Notes under the pieces: model-generated | The model's input: only the letters and a program-made list of their open reading frames with translations | What the model was told of the DNA's origin: nothing | Databases searched by the model: none | Assembly (NCBI GenBank): GCA_003282145.1 | Contig: QBZZ01000014.1 | Location: forward strand, 1-49,238 | DNA length: 49,238 bases | Source of the DNA: SAR116 cluster bacterium AG-337-N21 | Lineage (GTDB): Bacteria > Pseudomonadota > Alphaproteobacteria > Puniceispirillales > Marisalimonadaceae | Reading direction: 5' to 3' | Made by a program: the position numbers and the translations under genes | Shown: positions 7,779 to 17,032 of the stretch, piece after piece | Position numbering within the stretch: the stretch's first letter is position 1 | Layout: each line of letters opens with the position of its first letter

Positions 7779-7991
7779 TTACACAGATTCTAATTTAACT
7801 TTAATGCAATTCTTACTAATAACTGCTGGATAATTTATAACGTGTAATAATTCATTTTCCATTTCATTTATTCTTTTATTACATTTAGCTTCTGTTGAAT
7901 AGTAGCCTTTAGTATCCTCAACCCCAAAACATTCTTTTTCGTGGTAGATTAAGTTCATTGGCGAACATACTAACATAACTGCAAAAAACAT
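7779..7991 (-). CDS. Small exported Cys-containing protein
   Basis: A 70-residue protein with GGAG nine bases before the ATG at 7989-7991. The N-terminus (MFFAVMLVCSPMNL) is hydrophobic and could be a short signal sequence or lipoprotein leader (Cys-9), though it lacks the usual basic start. The mature part has three more Cys (ECFG, AKCNKR, NCIKV), which could form disulfides in the periplasm. No family recognised. It is convergent with the tiny membrane ORFs at 7560. A perfect 7-base inverted repeat (7773-7779 and 7787-7793) covers its stop codon. Confidence 0.5.
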   Translation of the reverse strand: MFFAVMLVCSPMNLIYHEKECFGVEDTKGYYSTEAKCNKRINEMENELLHVINYPAVISKNCIKVKLESV

Positions 7992-8262
7992 ATTTATTCT
8001 CCATGTTTATCCCCCATGGTTAACTTATGATGAACTAAATTTGAAGTATCTCAACATTATTTCTATCTACATTGCTTTTATGTAATTTATTTATGCAAAA
8101 CTACTTTTGTTATTAAAATTTAATCAATTTATATACATATATTATATTTTAACTATATGTGTCAGCTTAAAAACCTGACATATATCTATCAACTAAAACA
8201 TCTTTAACAATAACAATTTATTAGATAAAATTAAGTCTTTGCATTATAAAATATATTATGTA

Positions 8263-8493
8263 TTAGCCTTTAGACTCTTTTTTAATTTTTTCCTCCAGAT
8301 GACCTATCATAATTCTTCTCATATATTCAGCTCGGGCCAAATCTGTAAATGAGTATTCACGAATATCATCTTGGCTAACTCTGATAGAAAAATTATAAAA
8401 AGCTCCAGTTTTTTTTATGCTTGACGCGCTACCTGCAGCAATCTTACTTGTATTAACTAAGGTTCCAAATTTTGTTTCAATTATATTAGTCAT
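8263..8493 (-). CDS. Small hypothetical protein (76 aa)
   Basis: Read from the ATG at 8491-8493, because GGGGAG lies just upstream; an in-frame start 21 codons earlier has no such site and adds a sequence of different character. The product, MTNIIETKFGTL and onward, is a soluble mixed alpha/beta protein with a charged C-terminal helix (MIGHLEEKIKKESKG). No motif recognised. It is followed, 94 bases upstream on the same strand, by the alpha/beta-barrel-like gene at 8588, and may share its transcript. Confidence 0.5.
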   Translation of the reverse strand: MTNIIETKFGTLVNTSKIAAGSASSIKKTGAFYNFSIRVSQDDIREYSFTDLARAEYMRRIMIGHLEEKIKKESKG

Positions 8494-8587
8494 TTTTACA
8501 CTCCCCAAAGTATAAATAAGTAAGTTACTATGAGCTAATATCTTTGAAAAAGTCAAAAAAATAATTTTTATTGTTAAACTTTAAATG

Positions 8588-8932
8588 TTAACAGTACTTA
8601 TACATAAAGTGAGATCTTTCAGTAGTATGTTGCCTTACGTGAGTACTCCATCGACCTTTTTCCACGGCTATAGACCATTCACTACTGTTAACTACGTCTG
8701 GATTTTCTATTTCATACATTGCTACAAACTTTTGATTTGGAACTTCCATAGACTTAGTTTTACCTCCAATAGAGAACATAAAAGGAACACCTTGACCTCT
8801 TGTGACTTTATTAACTCCTGGTACTTCCAATAAATAAGGTATGTGTTCCTTATCGTACACTTCATTAAACAGATTTTCAAACTCAGGCTTTACATTCATA
8901 GAAACTATAAAAATATATTTTGATTTAAACAT
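8588..8932 (-). CDS. Dimeric alpha/beta-barrel (EthD/DUF4286-like) protein
   Basis: A 114-residue protein read from the ATG at 8930-8932, which has AAAGGAG seven bases upstream; a longer in-frame start (8959) would sit inside the upstream gene. The pattern is KYIFIVSMNVKPEFENLFNEVYDKEHIPYLLEVPGV, then VTRG, a second strand pair (QKFVAMYEIENP) and a C-terminal amphipathic stretch. The strand, helix with a conserved W/Y..EH(I/L)P, then VPGV, is the signature of EthD/DUF4286-type ferredoxin-like proteins. Such proteins dimerise into a barrel that binds a small ligand. Role unknown. It is the fifth probable alpha/beta-barrel gene within 6 kb. Confidence 0.7.
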   Translation of the reverse strand: MFKSKYIFIVSMNVKPEFENLFNEVYDKEHIPYLLEVPGVNKVTRGQGVPFMFSIGGKTKSMEVPNQKFVAMYEIENPDVVNSSEWSIAVEKGRWSTHVRQHTTERSHFMYKYC

Positions 8933-8942
8933 ATTTTCTCCT

Positions 8943-9197
8943 TTAAAGTTGATTTGCATACTTTATTAATAATTCTTTTTCTCTTTTATTTAGTTTTTTT
9001 ACTTCTATTTCTCTTTTACTAGCGCTACTTCTACTTGAAAAATCTTCTTTATAGATCAATTCCACAGGTAATCTTCCTCTAAGATATTTGGAGCCATTTC
9101 CTGACATATGTGTTTCAATTCGATTGTCTAAATTATTGGTTATGCCGGTGTAAATTGAATTATCTCTACATCTTAACATATAAACAAACCATATCAT
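8943..9197 (-). CDS. GIY-YIG nuclease-domain protein (YhbQ/UPF0213-like)
   Basis: An 84-residue protein that is little more than the GIY-YIG domain: WFVYMLRCRDNSIYTGITNN contains the paired GIY/YVY strands, followed by the Arg in NNLDNRIETHMSG, and the Glu-bearing C-terminal helix after KREIEVKKLNKREKE. The family includes small stand-alone nucleases of the YhbQ/UPF0213 type, some reported to cut branched or damaged DNA; the physiological role is not settled. Its ATG at 9195-9197 directly abuts the TAA of the ABC ATPase gene (9198-9200), so the two are cotranscribed. Confidence 0.85.
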   Translation of the reverse strand: MIWFVYMLRCRDNSIYTGITNNLDNRIETHMSGNGSKYLRGRLPVELIYKEDFSSRSSASKREIEVKKLNKREKELLIKYANQL

Positions 9198-10166
9198 TTA
9201 TATTTTACTATTGTTTTCTTTGGTCATATCAATAAAAATATCTTCAAGACTAACATCTTTCGTAGATAAATCTATTATATCCAACTTCGATTTATATAAG
9301 GTTTCAATAACTATTTTCGTAGATATTTTATTAGGATTAAAGTGCAATTCCACTTTATTTCCATCAATTATTATTTGTCCAATATTTTTAAGAAAATTTT
9401 TATCTTTTGTCGAAATCTCATTTTTACTCAATGTGATTTTAATAATCTTTTTGTTTGAATTAGTAAGAAGAGAATTTGTAGTTTCATTTGCTATAATTTC
9501 ACCTTTACTAACAATAGCTATGTGGTCACATAAATTTTCTGCCTCTTCTAGATAGTGCGTAGTTAATATTATAGTAACACCTTGTTCATTCAATTTTTTA
9601 AAATATTTCCATAATTTTTGTCTTAACTCTACATCTACCCCTGCGGTAGGTTCGTCTAGTATAACAATTGGTGGTGAATGTACCATTGCTTTAGCCACTA
9701 GTAATCTTCTTCTCATTCCACCAGATAATGTTCGACTATAACTTTTAGCTTTATTACTTAAATCCATTAACTTTAATAATTCATCTGTCCTCCAAGATTT
9801 TTTTGGAACATTAAACATACCAGAATGTAAATTTAAAGTTTCTTGAGGAGTAAAAAAAGCATCAACATTTAACTCTTGTGGAACAACACCTATTGCGAGT
9901 TTTGATTGCTTTCTATGTTTATCAATATCATAACCCCACACAATTACCTTGCCAGAACTTTTAATCACTGCTCCAGAAATAATATTAATCAAAGTTGATT
10001 TGCCTGCACCATTAGGGCCCAAAAGACCAAAAATACTTCCAACTGGAATATTTAAAGATACATTGTTTAATGCAATATTTTTTGTGTTTCCGTCATAGAA
10101 TTTATTTAGATTTTTAATTTCTAATGCTAATTTATTATCTGGAATTTCCCAAAAATTTTTATTCAT
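9198..10166 (-). CDS. ABC transporter ATP-binding protein (YadG/DrrA-like)
   Basis: A 322-residue ABC ATPase. Walker A GPNGAGKST is at 50-58, the Q-loop at PQELN (96-100), signature LSGGM at 147-151, Walker B IVILDEP at 167-173, and the switch His is H204. A further 100 residues follow, ending with a domain of the DrrA/CcmA/YadG type found in multidrug or polyketide-like exporters (ABC-2). An ABC-2 permease (YadH-like) normally lies next to it; none is adjacent here, and the next gene is the GIY-YIG protein. It therefore must pair with a permease encoded elsewhere. The start has no strong Shine-Dalgarno sequence. Divergent from polA, 131 bases apart. Confidence 0.88.
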   Translation of the reverse strand: MNKNFWEIPDNKLALEIKNLNKFYDGNTKNIALNNVSLNIPVGSIFGLLGPNGAGKSTLINIISGAVIKSSGKVIVWGYDIDKHRKQSKLAIGVVPQELNVDAFFTPQETLNLHSGMFNVPKKSWRTDELLKLMDLSNKAKSYSRTLSGGMRRRLLVAKAMVHSPPIVILDEPTAGVDVELRQKLWKYFKKLNEQGVTIILTTHYLEEAENLCDHIAIVSKGEIIANETTNSLLTNSNKKIIKITLSKNEISTKDKNFLKNIGQIIIDGNKVELHFNPNKISTKIVIETLYKSKLDIIDLSTKDVSLEDIFIDMTKENNSKI

Positions 10167-10223
10167 TTATAATCTTTCTAATGATTTCTCATATAAAAAA
10201 AGATATTATATCTTTATGATTTA

Positions 10224-10251
10224 ATGACAATTAAATCAATTTATCTATAAT
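10224..10251 (+). promoter_or_regulatory. Probable sigma70-type promoter of polA
   Basis: ATGACA (10224-10229) and TATAAT (10246-10251) are 16 bases apart, one mismatch from the -35 consensus and a perfect -10. The polA ATG follows at 10298, leaving a short leader of about 40 bases. In an AT-rich genome such matches occur by chance, so this is only moderately secure. Confidence 0.5.
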
Positions 10252-10297
10252 ATGATACCAATATAATAACTGTAATTTATTTTTATAATAATCTTAA

Positions 10298-13144
10298 ATG
10301 AGCGATAATTTAAAACACACGAAAAGACCAGATATAAAACTTAATGACCCGAATAATTTAATATTAATTGATGGTTCAGGGTATATTTTTAGAGCTTTTT
10401 ATGGGTTACCCTCTATGACAAACGAGAATGGGGTGCCTGTCAATGCAGTGTTTGGTTATACAAAAATGTTGCTCAAGCTGATTGATGATTTTAAACCAAT
10501 GTACTTAGCTGTTATATTTGACGTTGCAAGAAAAACATTTAGGAATGATCTTTACGATTTATATAAAGCTAATAGATCTGACCCTCCAGAAGAATTAATA
10601 CCCCAATTTTCTATTATTAGAGAAGCAACTAATGCTATTGGCTTACCTGTTGTTGAAATGGAAGGATTTGAAGCTGACGACTTGATAGCAACATATTCAA
10701 ACATTGCCCAAAAAACAAATAAAAAGGTAATCATAATTTCTAGTGACAAAGATCTTATGCAATTAGTCGATGATAACACAATATTATTTGATCCAATGAA
10801 ACAATTTTGGATTAATAATGAGCAAGTTTTTGAAAAATTTGGGGTCTATCCAAGTAAAGTGATTGATGTTCAATCACTTGCAGGTGATAGCAGTGACAAT
10901 ATACCTGGTGTTCCTGGAATTGGAGTTAAAACAGCTGCGGAGTTAATAAATCAATATGGTGATTTAGAACAACTGTTAACCAGAGCATCTGAAATAAAAC
11001 AAAATAAAAGAAGAGAAAATTTAATAGAATATGCTGATCAGGCAAGACTATCTAGATCATTAGTAACCTTAAAAAAAGATGTACCAGTTAAGTCAAAAAT
11101 TAATGAGTTCAAAATAAATTCTATTTTAGATCTTAACAAATTAATTCCTTTTTTAAAATCGTACGGTTTTAAAAGCCTATTAAATAAATATGAAAATGTT
11201 GAGAAAGAAGAAATCAAAGAAAAATCAAAGGTTTCAAAATTAGAAGTTATTAAAAATGATCAGGAATTTAAATCTATTTCAAAAAATTATTATTTAATTG
11301 AAAATTTATCAGATTTAAAATTTTTTATAGATAGATGTTATGATAAATCTACTATTGCCTTGGATTGTGAAACGGACTCTTTAAATGCTAAAAACGCTAA
11401 CTTAGTTGGTTTATCATTATCTTTTGAAGAAGGTGAGGCTTGTTATATACCCTTAAGACATGGAATAAATTTGGAAAACAACCAGTCGGGTTTTATTTTT
11501 GACGATATAAAATCATATAAACAAATTCCATTTGATGATGCAATTTGCTTAATTAAACCACTTCTAGAAAATAGTTCAATTTTAAAAATTGGTCATAACA
11601 TTAAATACGATTCATTAGTAATGAAACAAGAACATAATGGTAATATTAATTTAAAGCCTGTAGGTGATACTATGTGTATTTCGTATGTAGTAGATTCAGG
11701 AAGAGCAGATAGTCACAAATTAGATGCTTTGGCATTACGTGAATTGAACCATGATACCATAAAATATGATGATATTTGTGGAAAAGGAAAAAATAAAATT
11801 TCATTTAATCAATTATCTCCTTTAGATGCTCTTCATTATGCAGCTGAAGATGCAGACATTACTTTATCAATTTACAATAGAGTTTTACCAAGAATAATTA
11901 ATGATAAAAAGTTTTCAGTTTATAAAAGACTAGAAAATCCATTGATTAATGTATTATTAGAAATGGAAAATACAGGAATTATCATTAATCCTAATAAGCT
12001 CAATGAAATTTCTAAAAATTTATCAGGTCAGATTCATAAATTGGAAGAGCAAATATTCAAATTGAGTAAAGAAAATTTTAATATAGGTTCTCCTAAACAG
12101 TTAGGAGAAATTTTATTTGATAAGATGAAAATCGATGGTGGTAAACGTTCAAAAAATGGTTCCTGGCAAACAAGTGTTGAAATATTAGAAAAGATTTCTG
12201 ATATGGGATATGAAATTGGAGACATTATTTTGAGTTGGAGACATTTTTCTAAACTTAAAAGCACTTACACGGATGCATTAGTTGAACAAATAAACAAAAA
12301 AACTCATAGAGTTCACACTAACTATTCTATGGTGGGAGCAAGTACTGGAAGACTATCTTCTTCAAATCCAAATTTACAAAATATACCAATTAGAACTGAA
12401 GAAGGAAGGTTAATTAGAACAGCTTTTGAGCCAAAGCAGGGTTTCAAGTTAGTTTCAATGGATTATTCTCAAATTGAATTAAGGTTGATTGCTCATATTG
12501 CAGATGAAAATAAAATGTTGGATGCGTTTAATGATAATTTAGATATTCATGCTGATACCGCCTCTAAGGTATTTGGTATACCAATTAAAGAAATGACTTC
12601 AGAGTTTAGAAGAAAGGCAAAGGCAATTAATTTTGGAATTATTTATGGTATTTCAGCATATGGTCTTGCAAAGCAGTTGAAATGTTCTGCAAATGAAGCA
12701 AAGGATTTTATTAGTTCATACTTCTATAGGTTCCCAAGAATTAGAGATTATATGGAACAAATCAAATCTAATCTAGATAGTGATGGATATGTAGAAACAT
12801 TATTTAATAGACGTGTTTATATTAATGATAGCAATTCTAAAAACCAAAAGCTGAGAGGGTTTGCAGAAAGGCAAGCTATTAATGCTCCTATTCAAGGGAC
12901 TGCAGCAGATATTATTAAATTTGCTATGATTAAAATTCACAAACAGTTACTTAATAAAAAAGAAATTTCTATGCTGATGCAAGTTCATGATGAGTTGGTA
13001 TTTGAAATTAGAGATAAAAATATTGAAGAATTTACAAACGTTATTTTACCAATAATGGAAACAGCTAATCTACCAATGGTACCTTTGAAAGTTAACTTAA
13101 AAGTAGACGTAGGTGTTGGAAATAATTGGGCTGAAGCTCATTGA
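10298..13144 (+). CDS. polA: DNA polymerase I
   Basis: A full-length, 948-residue Pol I with all three activities. The 5'-3' nuclease domain (about 1-300) shows DGSGYIFRAFYGLP, FEADDLIATY, SSDKDLMQLV and GDSSDNIPGVPGIGVKTA. The 3'-5' proofreading domain (about 330-540) has D356 and E358 (DCETD) and looks active. The polymerase domain has motif A DYSQIELR (D722), motif B RRKAKAINFGIIYG and motif C HDE (H897, D898). It fills gaps and removes RNA primers in replication and repair. It stands alone on its transcript, divergent from the ABC ATPase gene and with a good promoter. Proofreading residues are intact, unlike some streamlined bacteria that lose them. Confidence 0.97.
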   Translation: MSDNLKHTKRPDIKLNDPNNLILIDGSGYIFRAFYGLPSMTNENGVPVNAVFGYTKMLLKLIDDFKPMYLAVIFDVARKTFRNDLYDLYKANRSDPPEELIPQFSIIREATNAIGLPVVEMEGFEADDLIATYSNIAQKTNKKVIIISSDKDLMQLVDDNTILFDPMKQFWINNEQVFEKFGVYPSKVIDVQSLAGDSSDNIPGVPGIGVKTAAELINQYGDLEQLLTRASEIKQNKRRENLIEYADQARLSRSLVTLKKDVPVKSKINEFKINSILDLNKLIPFLKSYGFKSLLNKYENVEKEEIKEKSKVSKLEVIKNDQEFKSISKNYYLIENLSDLKFFIDRCYDKSTIALDCETDSLNAKNANLVGLSLSFEEGEACYIPLRHGINLENNQSGFIFDDIKSYKQIPFDDAICLIKPLLENSSILKIGHNIKYDSLVMKQEHNGNINLKPVGDTMCISYVVDSGRADSHKLDALALRELNHDTIKYDDICGKGKNKISFNQLSPLDALHYAAEDADITLSIYNRVLPRIINDKKFSVYKRLENPLINVLLEMENTGIIINPNKLNEISKNLSGQIHKLEEQIFKLSKENFNIGSPKQLGEILFDKMKIDGGKRSKNGSWQTSVEILEKISDMGYEIGDIILSWRHFSKLKSTYTDALVEQINKKTHRVHTNYSMVGASTGRLSSSNPNLQNIPIRTEEGRLIRTAFEPKQGFKLVSMDYSQIELRLIAHIADENKMLDAFNDNLDIHADTASKVFGIPIKEMTSEFRRKAKAINFGIIYGISAYGLAKQLKCSANEAKDFISSYFYRFPRIRDYMEQIKSNLDSDGYVETLFNRRVYINDSNSKNQKLRGFAERQAINAPIQGTAADIIKFAMIKIHKQLLNKKEISMLMQVHDELVFEIRDKNIEEFTNVILPIMETANLPMVPLKVNLKVDVGVGNNWAEAH

Positions 13145-13256
13145 TGATATTATTTAACATAAATTAACTTAATTTAGCCTTGAATAAACCTAAATTTTCT
13201 CATCAAATAATAATAAAGTATAAATTATTAATTATTATTTTAATATAGGTGAAATA

Positions 13257-13946
13257 ATGAGTGAAAAGATAATTCTTGTTGATGACGATAGTAATATTTT
13301 AGCTTCTGTTTCCCTTGCCTTAAGAGCGGAAGGTTGGTCGGTTGAAACTTATAATGATAGTGAACAAGGACTTGTTGCGTTACAGAGAAATTCTCCAGAT
13401 ATAGCTGTTTTAGATATTAAAATGCCAAAAATGGATGGTATGGAACTGTTAAAACGGCTAAGGGCTTCTAATGACGTGCCTGTTATCTTTTTAACTAGTA
13501 AAGATGATGAAATAGACGAAGCAATTGGTCTTAGAATGGGTGCTGATGATTATATAACTAAGCCATTTTCGCAAAAACTACTAATAGAAAGAATAAGAGC
13601 AGTACTCAGAAGGACTTTATTTAAAAATTCAGACTCGTCCGATAAACTGATCCAGAGAAATGACTTGTCCCTTGATCCAGATAGGCATCTTTGTAAGTGG
13701 AAAGGACAAGAGATAAGACTGACTGTTACAGAATTTTTAATACTTTATACGTTGGCACTTAGACCGGGATTAGTAAAAAATAGAGATCAACTTATAGACA
13801 CAGCATATGGAGAAACTATATATGTTGATGACAGAACTATTGATAGTCATATAAAGAGAATGAGAAGAAAATTTAGAGTTTTTGATAAGGATTTTGATTG
13901 TATTGAAACTTTGTACGGTGTTGGGTATAGGTATAGAGATGTGTAA
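13257..13946 (+). CDS. chvI: Response regulator ChvI (OmpR family)
   Basis: A 229-residue OmpR-type regulator. The receiver domain shows the acidic pair DDD at 9-11, the phospho-acceptor D53 in VLDIKMP, T80 and K102 (TKPF). A winged-helix DNA-binding domain follows (about 130-229) and ends with the typical YGVGYRYRD. The order chvI-chvG-...-ahcY is the alphaproteobacterial one; the ChvI/ChvG (ExoS) pair responds to acid or envelope stress and controls exopolysaccharide and envelope genes. Stop TAA is three bases before the TTG start of the kinase gene, so the two are translated from one mRNA. Assigned from context and sequence. Confidence 0.9.
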   Translation: MSEKIILVDDDSNILASVSLALRAEGWSVETYNDSEQGLVALQRNSPDIAVLDIKMPKMDGMELLKRLRASNDVPVIFLTSKDDEIDEAIGLRMGADDYITKPFSQKLLIERIRAVLRRTLFKNSDSSDKLIQRNDLSLDPDRHLCKWKGQEIRLTVTEFLILYTLALRPGLVKNRDQLIDTAYGETIYVDDRTIDSHIKRMRRKFRVFDKDFDCIETLYGVGYRYRDV

Positions 13947-13949
13947 AAA

Positions 13950-15548
13950 TTGAGAAAGTTTTTTAGAATTATAAAGAGATTATATTTTCCTCTTAAAATG
14001 AGAATATTATTTATAATATTGTTACCAGTTTTATTATATCCCATTATTATAATTTACTTCAACAAGTATCAAGAAATTTTGATTAAATCTGAGTTTGCAG
14101 CTATAGAAAGACAAGGACTTACTCTTACAAAAGCACTTGCGTTGGCAGAAAATCAATATGGTCTAATTCAAAATAATCAAATCTCTAGTCCTGCGTTACA
14201 AAGTCTTATTCCTAAAGTTGATTATGGATCTAACATAAGAGCGAGACTTTTCAATATATATGGAAATTTAATAGCTGACACAAAAGGAAGTATGAAATAT
14301 AGTCCATTTGTTAAAGTAAGCCCTTTACCATCCGTAGATAAGGATTTTTCTTTAAAAACTTATTTTACTGACTTTGTGTTTTTATTTTCAAATATTATAT
14401 CAAAACCACTAAATCTTCCACTTTATGTCGATAATAGAGAATTTTCATTTGAAGATTTTCCAGAGGTTATCAGGGCTCTGAGAGGTAAAAATACAAAAAT
14501 GCTAAGACAAGATAAAAGTGGAAATTTATTTTTGTCAGTTGCAATTCCTATCAAAAATATTCGTATGGTTAGGGGTGCAGTTCTTCTATCAGTTTCTGGC
14601 AATAAAATAGAAAAAGAATTAGTGGACTTGGAAACTGAACTTTTTAAGGCATTTGGGTTAATTTTATTAGCTACCATAACTCTTGCTCTTTATTTTGGAA
14701 GATCAATAACAAACCCTATTGTAAAGTTATCAAACGAGGCTGATAAAATAGCTGAAGACAAAATGATGAAAACTTTTAATTTAAGTGAATTTAGATTTAG
14801 AAAGGACGAAATAGGCAAATTAGCGAGATCATTTTTTAAAATGACTAATGAATTACAAAAAAGAATAGATCACATAGCAGAATTTGCTGCGGATGTTGCA
14901 CATGAGTTAAAAAATCCTATAACATCAGTGAGGTCTGCTTCAGAAACAATTAGTAAAATAAGAAATGAAAGTGAACAGAAAAAATTAATAAAGGTTATCC
15001 AAAACGATGTTGAGAGAATCGATAGATTAATTAACGATATTTCTGCAGCTTCAAGGCTAGATTCAGAATTATCTAGAATAGAAATGAAAAAAATAAATAT
15101 TTCGAATCTACTTGAAACTTTGGTTGATGTAAGATCATCTACAGTTAATTGTAATATAAATTTTTTAAAATATTCCGAAGATATGTATATTTTTGGTAAT
15201 GAAAATAAGATTGCGCAGGTTTTTGATAATTTAATACAAAATGCGGTTTCTTTTTCAACTGATAAACAGATTATAAATATACGTTTAGAAAAAAGCTTAG
15301 AACATGTCATTATTCTAGTTGAAGATAGTGGTCCAGGTTTCTCAAATGGATCTCTAAATAAAGTTTTTGATAGATTTTATACTGACAGACCTAAAAATGA
15401 AAAGTTTGGAAATCATTCCGGTTTGGGTTTATCCATTTCAAAACAAATAGTCCTAGCGCATGGAGGGACTATTGAAGCTTTAAATAGATTTAACCAAAAG
15501 AATGAATGTGTCGGAGGTAGTGTTAAAGTCAGTTTTCTAGAAATATAA
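13950..15548 (+). CDS. chvG: Sensor histidine kinase ChvG
   Basis: A 532-residue membrane kinase. There is a basic N-terminus, a first membrane segment (about 17-37), a periplasmic sensor domain of some 190 residues, a second span (about 231-248, FGLILLATITLALYFG), a HAMP linker (about 249-305), then the histidine kinase core: phospho-acceptor H318 in DVAHELKNP, N-box DNLIQNA, G1 EDSGPGFS, F-box FDRFYTDRP and G2 SGLGLSISK. The start is a TTG three bases after the chvI stop with no clear Shine-Dalgarno site; an in-frame ATG 16 codons later is an alternative but would shorten the cytoplasmic lead. It phosphorylates ChvI. Normally hprK follows; here ahcY follows. Confidence 0.9.
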   Translation: MRKFFRIIKRLYFPLKMRILFIILLPVLLYPIIIIYFNKYQEILIKSEFAAIERQGLTLTKALALAENQYGLIQNNQISSPALQSLIPKVDYGSNIRARLFNIYGNLIADTKGSMKYSPFVKVSPLPSVDKDFSLKTYFTDFVFLFSNIISKPLNLPLYVDNREFSFEDFPEVIRALRGKNTKMLRQDKSGNLFLSVAIPIKNIRMVRGAVLLSVSGNKIEKELVDLETELFKAFGLILLATITLALYFGRSITNPIVKLSNEADKIAEDKMMKTFNLSEFRFRKDEIGKLARSFFKMTNELQKRIDHIAEFAADVAHELKNPITSVRSASETISKIRNESEQKKLIKVIQNDVERIDRLINDISAASRLDSELSRIEMKKINISNLLETLVDVRSSTVNCNINFLKYSEDMYIFGNENKIAQVFDNLIQNAVSFSTDKQIINIRLEKSLEHVIILVEDSGPGFSNGSLNKVFDRFYTDRPKNEKFGNHSGLGLSISKQIVLAHGGTIEALNRFNQKNECVGGSVKVSFLEI

Positions 15549-15638
15549 AAGCATAAAAAATTTAAAAAGTAATAAATTCACAGTTTTCAAAAGATAGTTA
15601 GAGTGTTATAGAAGTATTAAAATTTTTAGGGAATTATT

Positions 15639-17030
15639 ATGAAAGATTATTCAATATCAGATATTAGCCTCGCCAAATGGGGAAGAAAAGAAATATCAAT
15701 TGCTGAGACAGAGATGCCAGGATTAACTGCTTGCAGAGAATTATATGGAAAAGAACAACCATTAAAAGGAACTAGAATAGCAGGCTGTTTACATATGACT
15801 ATACAAACAGCCGTACTTATTGAAACTTTGGTTAGCCTTGGAGCAACTGTTAGATGGGCTAGTTGTAATATATTTTCGACACAAGATCATGCTGCTTCGG
15901 CTATTGCTGAACAAAATATTCCAGTTTTTGCTAAAAAGGGTGAAACTCTAAAAGAGTATTGGGAGTATGTTGATAAAATATTTACATGGTCTGGAGATAC
16001 GTTTGCTAATATGATTTTAGATGACGGTGGAGATGCCACACTTTACATAATTTTGGGAGCTAAAGCTGAAAGTGGAGAAAAGGTGCTTGCGTCACCAGCT
16101 AATGAAGAAGAAGAGGCGCTTAAAACTCAAATCATGTCTAGACTTAAATCTTCTCCAGGTTGGTTTACTAAGGTCAAAAATAGTATTAAAGGAGTAACAG
16201 AAGAAACAACGACAGGTGTTTTAAGATTATATCAAATGGCAGAAAAGGGTGAACTTCCTTTTCCGGCGATAAATGTAAATGACTCTGTAACAAAATCTAA
16301 GTTTGACAATTTATACGGATGTAGAGAATCTTTAGTTGATGGTATTAGAAGGGCTACAGATGTAATGTTATCCGGTAAAGTAGCTGTAGTAGCTGGATTT
16401 GGAGATGTTGGTAAAGGTTCAGCAGCTTCCCTTCGTCAGGGTGGAGCAAGAGTGATTGTAACAGAGATTGACCCAATTTGCGCACTACAGGCTGCAATGG
16501 AAGGTTATGAGGTGTGTTCAATGGAAGAAGCTTGTCCAAGAGGAGATATTTTTGTAACCGCAACTGGTAACAAAGATGTTATTACAGTTGACCACATGAG
16601 AGATATGAAAGATAGAGCTATAGTTTGTAATATAGGTCATTTTGATTCTGAAATACAGGTTGAATCATTACAAAATATGAAGTGGTCAGAAGTTAAACCT
16701 CAAGTGGATGAAGTAGAGTTTCAAGATGGTAAACGATTAATTGTGTTAGCAAAGGGAAGATTAGTTAATTTGGGTTGTGCAACTGGGCACCCTAGCTTTG
16801 TAATGAGTGCTTCATTTACTAATCAAGTTTTAGCACAGATTGAAATTTGGCAAAATTTTAAAAACTATGAAAATAAAGTCTATACTTTACCAAGACATCT
16901 AGATGAAAAAGTCGCCACTTTACATTTGGAAAAAGTAGGAGCGACTTTATCTAAATTATCAAATGAGCAAGCTGATTATATTGGTGTTCCAGTTCAAGGT
17001 CCTTTCAAATCTGATAATTATAGATATTGA
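15639..17030 (+). CDS. ahcY: S-adenosylhomocysteine hydrolase
   Basis: A 463-residue AhcY of the long form. Substrate-site His-52 in GCLHMTIQT, the [10 protein letters not shown] segment, the NAD-binding [10 protein letters not shown] and the closing KSDNYRY are all present. It splits S-adenosylhomocysteine to homocysteine and adenosine and so drains the product of all SAM-dependent methylation. The ATG has AGGGA upstream. The stop overlaps the possible TTG start of tsaE, whose more likely ATG is 3 bases further, so the genes are cotranscribed. No SAH or SAM riboswitch is visible in the 90 bases upstream. Confidence 0.97.
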   Translation: MKDYSISDISLAKWGRKEISIAETEMPGLTACRELYGKEQPLKGTRIAGCLHMTIQTAVLIETLVSLGATVRWASCNIFSTQDHAASAIAEQNIPVFAKKGETLKEYWEYVDKIFTWSGDTFANMILDDGGDATLYIILGAKAESGEKVLASPANEEEEALKTQIMSRLKSSPGWFTKVKNSIKGVTEETTTGVLRLYQMAEKGELPFPAINVNDSVTKSKFDNLYGCRESLVDGIRRATDVMLSGKVAVVAGFGDVGKGSAASLRQGGARVIVTEIDPICALQAAMEGYEVCSMEEACPRGDIFVTATGNKDVITVDHMRDMKDRAIVCNIGHFDSEIQVESLQNMKWSEVKPQVDEVEFQDGKRLIVLAKGRLVNLGCATGHPSFVMSASFTNQVLAQIEIWQNFKNYENKVYTLPRHLDEKVATLHLEKVGATLSKLSNEQADYIGVPVQGPFKSDNYRY

Positions 17031-17032
17031 GC

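Noticed and set aside
7773-7793. Perfect 7-base inverted repeat with a 7-base loop at the convergence of the 7560 and 7779 genes
   Set aside because: AT-rich stem with no T-run on either side; too weak to call a terminator.
14870-15310. Long minus-strand frame (146 codons) inside chvG
   Set aside because: Opposite to the histidine kinase core, whose codons explain the open frame; no homology visible.
15549-15638. Possible SAH or SAM riboswitch before ahcY
   Set aside because: No conserved riboswitch core or stable stem found; the stretch is A/T-rich without the expected motifs.
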